Positions 32,489-38,437 of a stretch of 38,437 nucleotides of DNA are shown here, piece by piece. The notes beneath the pieces are model-generated. The model saw nothing but the letters and a program-made list of their open reading frames with translations. It did no database searches and was not told the origin of the DNA. The DNA comes from Oscillospiraceae bacterium. Its GTDB lineage: Bacteria > Bacillota > Clostridia > Oscillospirales > Acutalibacteraceae. The stretch spans positions 1-38,437 of the forward strand of contig JAITGE010000035.1 of NCBI GenBank assembly GCA_031280825.1. The letters run 5' to 3'. Position 1 is the stretch's first letter; each line of letters opens with the position of its first letter. The position numbers and the translations under genes were made by a program.

Positions 32489-33967
32489 CTATGTCTTATC
32501 CGTCTTCGCGGCGTTGCGGCGATTTTCTTCCCGCTGCGCCTGCATTTCCTCCACGGTTTTGGTGTGCACACGCACACCTTGGTAATCCCGGTGCGGGATC
32601 AAACCGCCAGCCGCCAGCCGCTCCTTTGCCTGCACGATTGCCTCGCCGTATTGCGGCAGCCACTCCGCTTGCGCAACAAGCATTTCATCCACCATCTGGC
32701 GAATCTCCGGCGGGTTGCACACCGCGCCCGTAAGGGGATCCATCAGCATTGCTTGACGCAAAAGGTCGATGTCGCCCGCCACCGCCGCTTCCACCGCAAG
32801 CCGCTGCACCCATGCCGATTGCGAACACACCGCCGCGCAGCCCAGTGGCAGCTCACCCACCTGCGGGATCGAAATACCGTTTCCGTCCACGTAGCCCGGG
32901 ACTTCAACCACGCATTCCTCCGGCAAATTGGTGATGCAGCCATTGTTCATCACATTGAAGTGCCCGCGATAGACGCGCCCGGTTTCCAATCCCTCAAGGA
33001 TGTATGAGCCATGCTCCTGGCTCCGCTTTTCCTGCGCAAAAACGCGCGGCTTTTCCTGCATCCAATTCGGGAAATCGCTCTCAAACCAATTACGCCCTTC
33101 GCGGCAGCAGCGCAGATAACCGCCCGTTTCGCCGCCGCTCCACCGATCCAAATGCATCCAGGTTTGCAGATCGCTCGGGCGCTTGCGGTACCACATCAGG
33201 TATTCGCTCAAATGCCCGTTGCTCTCTGTGGAATAATAACCGAAATTGCGCAGCACATCGATGCGGCATTTTTCCCATTTTGACATATCCGCATCCGCTT
33301 CGAAGGCGGGCAAAATCTTATCCAGCAACTCTTCGCCCTTGTGCTTAACGGAAATATACCACGTTTGGTGGTTCAGCCCGGCGCAAATGATGTCAACCTC
33401 GTCTTGCTTATACCCCAGCGCGCCGGCAATTTGCTTATGTCCGCCCTGCACGCCATGGCACAGCCCCAAGGTCTGCACGCCGCCATATTTGTTCGCCGCC
33501 CACGTAAGCATGGCGTTGGGGTTGCCGTAGTTCAGCAAAACCGCGCCCGGCGCACAAAGCTCGCGTATATCCTTGCACACATCCAAAACAAACGCGATGC
33601 CACGCTGCCCATACATGACGCCGCCGGCGCAGAGCGTGTCGCCCACGCATTGATCCACACCGTAACGCAGCGGGATTTCTACGTCCAGCTCAAACGCCTC
33701 AAGCATCCCGATACGGGCACAGTTCACAACATAACGCGCCCCGGCAAGGGCTTCGCGGCGATCCAGCGTGGAAAGGATCTTAATGGAAAGCCCGTTGCTG
33801 TCAATATCCCGCTGGCACAGCTTCGTCACCATGTCCAGATTCCGCGCATTGATATCCATGAAAGCGACGTCAATATTTTGCAATTCCGGAACAGATAAAA
33901 TATCCGCCAGCAGCGTACGCGTGAAGCCCACACTGCCCGCGCCGATAAACGCAACCTTAACTGCCAT
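32489..33967 (-). CDS. GH4 family alpha-glycosidase (NAD- and Mn-dependent)
   Basis: GH4 enzymes cleave glycosides through an NAD-mediated redox mechanism with a divalent metal. The 492 aa protein has the NAD motif FIGAGSVGFTRT, the GH4 motif LNYGNPNAMLTWA, the metal ligands C170 in GLCHGVQGG and H200 in CAGLNHQTWY, and the MelA-like C-terminal NMNG-type segment NVMNNGCITNLPEECVVE. The Cys-His-Gly variant and the VQGG/NHQTWY context fit the alpha-galactosidase/alpha-glucosidase/alpha-galacturonidase branch rather than the 6-phospho branch. GAGG lies seven bases before the ATG. Located 47 bases after the S1 gene, with no clear promoter of its own. Confidence 0.92.
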   Translation of the reverse strand: MAVKVAFIGAGSVGFTRTLLADILSVPELQNIDVAFMDINARNLDMVTKLCQRDIDSNGLSIKILSTLDRREALAGARYVVNCARIGMLEAFELDVEIPLRYGVDQCVGDTLCAGGVMYGQRGIAFVLDVCKDIRELCAPGAVLLNYGNPNAMLTWAANKYGGVQTLGLCHGVQGGHKQIAGALGYKQDEVDIICAGLNHQTWYISVKHKGEELLDKILPAFEADADMSKWEKCRIDVLRNFGYYSTESNGHLSEYLMWYRKRPSDLQTWMHLDRWSGGETGGYLRCCREGRNWFESDFPNWMQEKPRVFAQEKRSQEHGSYILEGLETGRVYRGHFNVMNNGCITNLPEECVVEVPGYVDGNGISIPQVGELPLGCAAVCSQSAWVQRLAVEAAVAGDIDLLRQAMLMDPLTGAVCNPPEIRQMVDEMLVAQAEWLPQYGEAIVQAKERLAAGGLIPHRDYQGVRVHTKTVEEMQAQREENRRNAAKTDKT

Positions 33968-34014
33968 ACCAAAACCTCATCAGCTCTAAAAATAATTTTT
34001 CGGGTTCGGTTCGC

Positions 34015-36120
34015 TTAATCCTCGCTGCTGCTGGAGGCGACGACCTCGTCCGCTTCCCCTTCGGCGGCTTGCTCCGGCTCATCCTCCAAAAGCGCACGGA
34101 TCGAAAGGCTGACGCGCCGCTTTTCAAAATCGACGCCCACGATTTTCACCTGCACCGTCTGCCCGATCTTCAACTCATCCTGCGGCTTTTCAATGCGGCG
34201 GTTCGCAATTTGAGAAATGTGAATCAGACCGTCCACACCGGGCAAAACGCGGGCAAACGCGCCAAACGTGGTGAAGCTGACAATCTGAGCCTCGACCACA
34301 GAATCCACAGGGTGCTTCTGCCGCAGGATCTCCCAGGGATTGTCCTCCGCCTTGCGGTAGCCCAGGGATATCTTCTTCTTTTCGGGATCAAGCGCCTTAA
34401 CGTATACGTCAATCTCATCCCCCACCTGGATGACCTCGGAAGGATTCTTGATGCGCCCCCAAGAAAGCTCAGAGATATGTACCATGCCGTCCAGCCCGCC
34501 GATATCCACGAACGCGCCATAACTCATAATGGATTTCACCTTGCCGCGGAAGGCTTGCCCCACCTCAGCAGTCGACCAGAAGGCTTCCTGTGCGCTCTTG
34601 CGTTCTTCCTGCTGCACAGCGCGGATCGAGCCAACCGCGCGGCGGCGCTGGCGATCCACCTCTGTGATACGGAAACGCACGGTTTCATGCAGCAAGCCAT
34701 CCAGCGGCATATTGCGCGGCAGACCCGTCAGCGAGCCGGGGATGAACACCCGCGCACCGTTGGCGAAAGCCAGCACACCGCCTTTGATAACCTCCACAAT
34801 CTTGCCCTCAACCGTCACGTCCTCTTCCTGCGAACGGACAATATCCATCCACGCCTTGCCGGCGTCAAAACGCTTTTTGGAAAGCTGCACAGTGCCTTCG
34901 GCGTCGTTCGTTTTCAGGATGATCAGATCCAGCACGTCGCCAAGCTTCAACTCCTTGGAAGGATCGGCGTTCGGATCATTGCTATATTCGCTCACGGCAA
35001 CATAGCCCGTCTGCTTCCGCCCGATATCCACCTGGATTTCGGAAGGATTGACGGCCGTAACGATGCCTTTCACTTTTTGATCGCTGTTCATGCTCTTAAG
35101 CGATTCTTCCAGCTGCGCGCTGAAGGAATCCTCTTCGCCCGCAGGCTCAACCGCCGCGAGTGCTTCTTCCACCGGTGCCGCCGCTTCAGCCGCAGGCATT
35201 TCATCTGCGATTGCTTCAGCACCGGAACGCTCAGGAAGGGTTTCGATTTCTTGAATGCTTTCGTTGGTCAGATCGGACATTGTTTTCAGTACCTCCTTTA
35301 TTGTGCGCGCCGGAGTGGACGCGCCCGCCGTGCAGCCAATGGTGCGGAACGATTGCAGCTCTTCCGCCAACGGTAATATCCCATCGCACCCTTCAACGAG
35401 ATAGGAAGGACACAATTCACCGCACACCGACAGCAGCTTAGCCGTGTTAGAGCTAAGTCGGTCGCCTATGACGACCATAGCATCGCAGCTGGCGGCCAGC
35501 TGCCGCGCTTCCTCCTGCCTTGATTGGGTTGCACTGCATATTGTATCAAATAAAATCACGTTTGTACAGAGTAAATTTAACTTTTTTATACTTTTTTTCC
35601 ATGCATCCAAATGGAAGGTGGTCTGAGCAACGACCAAGAGCGGCGAATCGCGCCAATTTTCGTTCCGCTCCAGCAAAAACTCCAGTTCCTCCGCGTTTTG
35701 CGCGGTCGCCGAAGCACCTGCCGCGTAGCTACGGATGCCAATCACCTCCGGGTGCGCCGGGTCGCCCAAAACCAAAAGCGGCACATCCGGCGCGGAATGC
35801 GCCGCGACGATGCGATGAATCTTGCGCACAAACGGGCAGGTCGCGTCGCAGCAAGGCAGCCCAAGCCGCTCAATTTCAGCGTTGATTTCCCGCGGCACGC
35901 CATGAGCACGGATCACGACCGTCTGCCCCGGCTTCGCCTCTGCGGGTTCGTCAATCACGCAGGCGCCTTGCGCTTTAAGCTTCCCCGTTACCTGCCGGTT
36001 ATGGATCAGCTCCCCCAGCAGCACCACCGGCACACCATCACGCAACAAGCCCTCTGTCATTTCCACCGCGCGGCGCACGCCAAAGCAAAAGCCCGCCGTC
36101 TTCGCCAAAAGAATCGGCAC
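34015..36120 (-). CDS. ispH-rpsA: IspH (HMBPP reductase) - ribosomal protein S1 fusion
   Basis: Residues 1-280 are IspH, the last enzyme of the MEP isoprenoid pathway, with cluster ligands C12 (GFCFGVRRA), C95 (CDATCPF) and C195 (DTICSATQSRQ), and H40, HPEV and QTTF around the substrate. Residues 281-701 are an S1-like protein with four S1 RNA-binding domains (about 347-416, 434-500, 520-590, 606-675) joined by an acidic, Ala/Glu-rich linker. This fusion is known in Clostridia. A strong internal Shine-Dalgarno and ATG at the junction suggest free S1 is also made. Last gene of cmk-plsC-ispH/rpsA, beginning four bases after plsC. Confidence 0.96.
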   Translation of the reverse strand: MPILLAKTAGFCFGVRRAVEMTEGLLRDGVPVVLLGELIHNRQVTGKLKAQGACVIDEPAEAKPGQTVVIRAHGVPREINAEIERLGLPCCDATCPFVRKIHRIVAAHSAPDVPLLVLGDPAHPEVIGIRSYAAGASATAQNAEELEFLLERNENWRDSPLLVVAQTTFHLDAWKKSIKKLNLLCTNVILFDTICSATQSRQEEARQLAASCDAMVVIGDRLSSNTAKLLSVCGELCPSYLVEGCDGILPLAEELQSFRTIGCTAGASTPARTIKEVLKTMSDLTNESIQEIETLPERSGAEAIADEMPAAEAAAPVEEALAAVEPAGEEDSFSAQLEESLKSMNSDQKVKGIVTAVNPSEIQVDIGRKQTGYVAVSEYSNDPNADPSKELKLGDVLDLIILKTNDAEGTVQLSKKRFDAGKAWMDIVRSQEEDVTVEGKIVEVIKGGVLAFANGARVFIPGSLTGLPRNMPLDGLLHETVRFRITEVDRQRRRAVGSIRAVQQEERKSAQEAFWSTAEVGQAFRGKVKSIMSYGAFVDIGGLDGMVHISELSWGRIKNPSEVIQVGDEIDVYVKALDPEKKKISLGYRKAEDNPWEILRQKHPVDSVVEAQIVSFTTFGAFARVLPGVDGLIHISQIANRRIEKPQDELKIGQTVQVKIVGVDFEKRRVSLSIRALLEDEPEQAAEGEADEVVASSSSED
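35278..35299 (-). promoter_or_regulatory. Internal ribosome binding site and ATG for the S1 part
   Basis: AAAGGAGG (35292-35299) precedes an in-frame ATG (35280-35278, M281) by 11 bases, exactly where the IspH domain ends. Initiation here would give a separate 421 aa S1 protein. Confidence 0.6.
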
Positions 36121-36123
36121 TTT

Positions 36124-36762
36124 TCAATACCCCTTTGCCCACAAGGCGTGAATGGCTTGCATGACCGCCGCGGTTGCGGCGCGGGTTTGCCTGGCGTTCG
36201 GCGCGTCGCCCAACCCCAGCTCCGCAAAAGGGATAACCTCGCCGACGCGAACGGTTAAACGCTTGCGGAAGCCCAAATCACCCTCATGATAAATGGAGCA
36301 GGGTAAAATATCCGCCTTGCAGCGCCGCGCAAGCATCGCGACGCCGTGTTTCCCCTCGCCCGGCTCACCGTTTTCAGAGCGCGTGCCTTCCGGGAAAATA
36401 CCCAAACCGTAGGAGCCTTCCTCCAACGCAGCAACAGCGCAATCCAGCGCGGCGCGGTCAATCTTTTCCCGATCCACAGGGATAGCATTGCAATGCGTGA
36501 AAAACCAAAAGAGGAAGCCATCCTTAAAAAGCTCCCGTTTGGCAATGAACCGCCAGCGCAACCCCGTCGCCGCGCCAAGGAACACAGGATCGATGGAATG
36601 AAGATGATTGCAGCACAAGATTACACCCGAGGCATCCTTGGGTAAATTTTCTCTGCCGACGATTTTCAGCCTGAACGCCGTGTGCATAAGCACCTTGCCG
36701 ATGGGCAGCAATATGTCATACGCCTTGTAAGGCTTTGTGCGTGTATAATCAAACACCTGCAT
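36124..36762 (-). CDS. plsC: 1-acyl-sn-glycerol-3-phosphate acyltransferase
   Basis: PlsC acylates lysophosphatidic acid to phosphatidic acid at the inner membrane. The 212 aa protein has the catalytic NHLHSID (NHx4D), the acceptor motif FPEGTRSENG and the downstream block ILPCSIYHEGD. The N-terminus is amphipathic without a long membrane helix, as in other Bacillota forms. AGGAGG lies six bases before the ATG at 36762, which is inside the end of cmk (14-base overlap). Longer in-frame starts lie within cmk and are rejected. Second gene of the cmk-plsC-ispH/rpsA operon. Confidence 0.93.
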   Translation of the reverse strand: MQVFDYTRTKPYKAYDILLPIGKVLMHTAFRLKIVGRENLPKDASGVILCCNHLHSIDPVFLGAATGLRWRFIAKRELFKDGFLFWFFTHCNAIPVDREKIDRAALDCAVAALEEGSYGLGIFPEGTRSENGEPGEGKHGVAMLARRCKADILPCSIYHEGDLGFRKRLTVRVGEVIPFAELGLGDAPNARQTRAATAAVMQAIHALWAKGY

Positions 36763-37447
36763 CGCGCGCCTCCTGCTTTGCCAATTTGTTTTGGATAATT
36801 GATACGATCCGCGCCGCCACCTGCTCCAGGGCTTCGCCGCCCCGCCGCACATGAACCGCGTCCTCCGCCGGGCGAAGCGGCGCGTTTGCGCGCTGCGTAT
36901 CCTGCAAGTCACGCCGTTCAATGTCCGATCTGATGGCATCAAGCGGCTTTTCGATTCCTTTTCTTTGCAGCTCCCGAAAACGGCATTCGGCACGCTCGTC
37001 CAGCGTGGCCTCCAAAAAAATCTTCACCTGCGCATCCCGCAAAACGACGGTGCCGATATCGCGCCCTTCCAAAATACAGGAATGTTCCCGCGCAAAATTC
37101 CGCTGAAAATCCAGCAAAAACGACCGCACGGCCGCATGCGCACCCACGGCGGAGCTTTCCATGGACAGCTTGTCCAGCTCCGACGTCACATCCTCCTGCC
37201 CCAAGCACGTGCGCTGCTTCCCGTTCACAAAACGCAAATGCAGCGCAACGCCGGGCAATACGCCCGCAACCGCCGCCTCATCCGCCAAATCGCAGCCCGC
37301 GCGAAGCGCCGCCAGCGCTACAGCCCGGTAAAGCGCCCCCGTGCTTACGAAAGCATACCCAAGCCGGCGTGCGACCAGCGCAGCCGTGCTGCTCTTACCC
37401 GCGCCGGAAGGTCCGTCAATGGCGACGTTAACAATCTCCCGCTCCAT
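36749..37447 (-). CDS. cmk: Cytidylate kinase
   Basis: Cmk phosphorylates CMP and dCMP. The P-loop is IDGPSGAGKSST (residues 10-21); the LID and CMP-binding elements are LEGRDIGTVV and RSDIERRDLQDTQR, followed by PLRPAEDAV. The 232 aa length is normal. In the first nucleotide-binding strand the usual Asp-Thr/Ser-Gly is replaced by Ser-Thr-Gly (VSTGALYRA). The ATG has only a modest GGGG upstream. The cmk-plsC-ispH/rpsA order is familiar in Clostridia. Confidence 0.95.
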   Translation of the reverse strand: MEREIVNVAIDGPSGAGKSSTAALVARRLGYAFVSTGALYRAVALAALRAGCDLADEAAVAGVLPGVALHLRFVNGKQRTCLGQEDVTSELDKLSMESSAVGAHAAVRSFLLDFQRNFAREHSCILEGRDIGTVVLRDAQVKIFLEATLDERAECRFRELQRKGIEKPLDAIRSDIERRDLQDTQRANAPLRPAEDAVHVRRGGEALEQVAARIVSIIQNKLAKQEARDAGV

Positions 37448-37500
37448 GCTCTGCCCCGCTTTCGCTCATTCCTGTTACAGCAAGCACCGCTCTGCTTGGT

Positions 37501-37529
37501 AGTATAACGCAAAGCCCGGGGCTTGTCAA
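37501..37529 (-). promoter_or_regulatory. Near-consensus sigma-A promoter of cmk-plsC-ispH/rpsA
   Basis: Minus-strand perfect TTGACA (37524-37529), 17 bp and TATACT (37501-37506). Predicted start near 37494, leader about 50 bases. Confidence 0.85.
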
Positions 37530-37629
37530 GCAACCCGAACGCAAAAACGCCAACGCCAACGCGCTCACGGCAAAAGCACTTACTTTTTCTTCACCCCAAG
37601 AAATGGTATACTATATCGGGGTGAGAGAT

Positions 37630-38331
37630 TTGAAAATACAAAAATTAATCGAACAGGCAGAGAAAATCAGCGACCCGCGGCGGCAATATGGGTATTTGCA
37701 GCACAAATTGGCAACAATTATCGTCATCGCGTTTTGCGCAATTATCTGCGGAGCTGAGGATTATGAGGACATCGAAAGCTTTGGAAACAGTCGAAAAGAG
37801 TGGCTTAAAGAATTTCTTGCGCTCGAAAACGGTATCCCTGACAAGGACACATTCCGGCGTGTGTTTGAGCGGTTGAATCCATCGGAGGTCGCCGAATGCC
37901 TATACAGTTGGTTGGGGAACCGCGAGATAAAAGGAAAAACCGTAAACATTGACGGAAAAACAATTTGCGGCAGCAAAAATGCGGAACACGGCGCGTATCA
38001 TGTGGTTTCGGCGTGGGTGAGCGAGAATCAAATCACGCTCGGTGAAATTGTTGTTGACGAGAAAAGCAACGAGATCACCGCGATTCCGAAATTGTTGGAT
38101 TTGGTAGCTGTAGAAGGCGCGGTCGTGACGATCGATGCGATGGGGACGCAGACCAAAATTGCTGAGAAAATCATCAAAAAGAAAGCGGATTACTGCCTTG
38201 CGCTGAAAGGAAATCATTCAGATTTGCATGATGATGTGCGATTTTATTTTGAAAATCAGGAAGTAAATGACAAAATCACAAACCGCGAAAAAGACCACGG
38301 AAGAATCGAAAAGCGGGAATATTTTTGGTGA
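37630..38331 (+). CDS. ISAs1-family transposase, C-terminally truncated
   Basis: DDE-type transposase related to the H-repeat proteins. It starts KIQKLIEQAEKISDPRR, then HKLATIIVIAFCAIICGAEDYEDIE, LPDK-like IPDKDTFRRVFERL, and the catalytic strands with Asp in VNIDGKTICGS and TIDAMGTQ, then DYCLALKGNH and KDHGRIEKREYF. Intact members run to roughly 370 aa; this one stops near 234-242, losing the third catalytic acidic region. The stop follows a five-T run; one extra T would restore the family-like YFLV. A -10-like TATACT (37607-37612) overlaps an in-frame ATG at 37603, so the TTG at 37630, preceded by GGGGTGAGAG, is taken as start. The DNA is clearly AT-richer than its surroundings. No terminal inverted repeats could be set. 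Confidence 0.75.
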   Translation: MKIQKLIEQAEKISDPRRQYGYLQHKLATIIVIAFCAIICGAEDYEDIESFGNSRKEWLKEFLALENGIPDKDTFRRVFERLNPSEVAECLYSWLGNREIKGKTVNIDGKTICGSKNAEHGAYHVVSAWVSENQITLGEIVVDEKSNEITAIPKLLDLVAVEGAVVTIDAMGTQTKIAEKIIKKKADYCLALKGNHSDLHDDVRFYFENQEVNDKITNREKDHGRIEKREYFW

Positions 38332-38437
38332 TAGTACAATTAACAGTTGACAAGTTGGCCTAAGTCAAGAATATCAAGGGTTTTGAGCTCGCTTACTTTT
38401 TTGGTAAAAATTCCGCTTTGCTGAATCAACATGTTGT
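38332..38437. other. AT-rich tail after the transposase stop
   Basis: No intact coding sequence. A shifted plus frame continues briefly (TVDKLA, then a TAA) and then reads VKNIKGFELAYFFGK to the edge, possibly decayed transposase or unrelated flank. I cannot assign it. Confidence 0.3.

Noticed and set aside
30764-33007. Plus-strand open frame of 747 codons opposite GH13 and GH4
   Set aside because: It runs across two real genes and the terminator/promoter between them; no domain or plausible start signal is seen.
37578-38400. CTTACTTTTT near 37579 and again near 38391 as flanking repeats of the insertion
   Set aside because: They are short AT-rich matches in direct orientation, and extended sequence does not match; they do not define IS ends.
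1-38437. CRISPR arrays, rRNA or tRNA genes, prophage genes
   Set aside because: No repeated spacer pattern, tRNA-like cloverleaf or phage structural gene was seen in the intergenic regions, which are mostly short.

Overview
The window looks like chromosomal DNA from an anaerobic member of the class Clostridia (Bacillota). The pointers are a partial [FeFe]-hydrogenase maturase (HydE), a flavodiiron protein, the sporulation protein YunB, the adaptor MecA, a T-box leader, sigma-A type promoters, and an IspH-ribosomal protein S1 fusion of the kind known from Clostridia. The DNA is GC-rich and tightly packed, with many 1-17 bp gene overlaps and frequent GTG/TTG starts. I cannot name a genus. Nothing resembles a prophage, a CRISPR array or an rRNA/tRNA locus. 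The only mobile DNA is an AT-richer, apparently damaged ISAs1-type transposase at the right edge.

Layout. 1-1.6 kb (minus): flavodiiron protein followed by hydE, which runs off the left edge. 1.6-5.9 kb (plus): two tandem M42 aminopeptidases and a GNAT acetyltransferase, then a separately promoted single-frame fusion of MTA/SAH nucleosidase with ribulose-phosphate 3-epimerase. 6.0-6.6 kb (minus): mecA. 6.7-9.3 kb (plus): three overlapping membrane-protein genes homologous to RnfD, RnfE and RnfA only. 9.3-12.7 kb (minus): trpE-trpG-trpD behind a tryptophan-type T-box leader. 12.7-15.2 kb (plus): metG-tatD. 15.2-19.0 kb (minus): aconitase, isocitrate dehydrogenase and an ANTAR antiterminator. 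19.1-20.9 kb (plus): metA (acetyl type) and a putative lipoprotein. 20.9-24.0 kb (minus): yunB, a DUF6020-like membrane protein and prephenate dehydrogenase. 24.1-24.9 kb (plus): a ZIP metal transporter. 24.8-30.7 kb (minus): SDR, lipoprotein, a large FMN/FeS/FAD oxidoreductase and a second DUF6020-like protein. 30.7-34.0 kb (minus): GH13 and GH4 glycosidases. 34.0-37.5 kb (minus): cmk-plsC-ispH/rpsA. 37.6 kb to the end: the transposase remnant.

How the genes fit together. Much of the window is biosynthesis: Trp/Tyr branch enzymes (trpEGD, tyrA), methionine entry (metA, metG, MTA/SAH recycling), 2-oxoglutarate supply (aconitase-IDH), and isoprenoid, phospholipid and CMP metabolism. The most unusual locus is the Rnf-like trio. 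Its RnfE-like and RnfA-like proteins align without gaps to the usual motifs, yet all four cysteines that hold the intramembrane iron-sulfur cluster in Rnf/Nqr are replaced (Ala, Ser, Thr, Thr). The RnfD-like protein appears to lack the flavin-attachment threonine. RnfB, RnfC and RnfG are not encoded alongside. It looks like a membrane scaffold stripped of its known redox centres and kept as a compact operon, and it is my best candidate for an undescribed system. Secondary leads are the nucleosidase-epimerase fusion, the internal ribosome binding site in the IspH-S1 fusion, and the two DUF6020-like paralogues.
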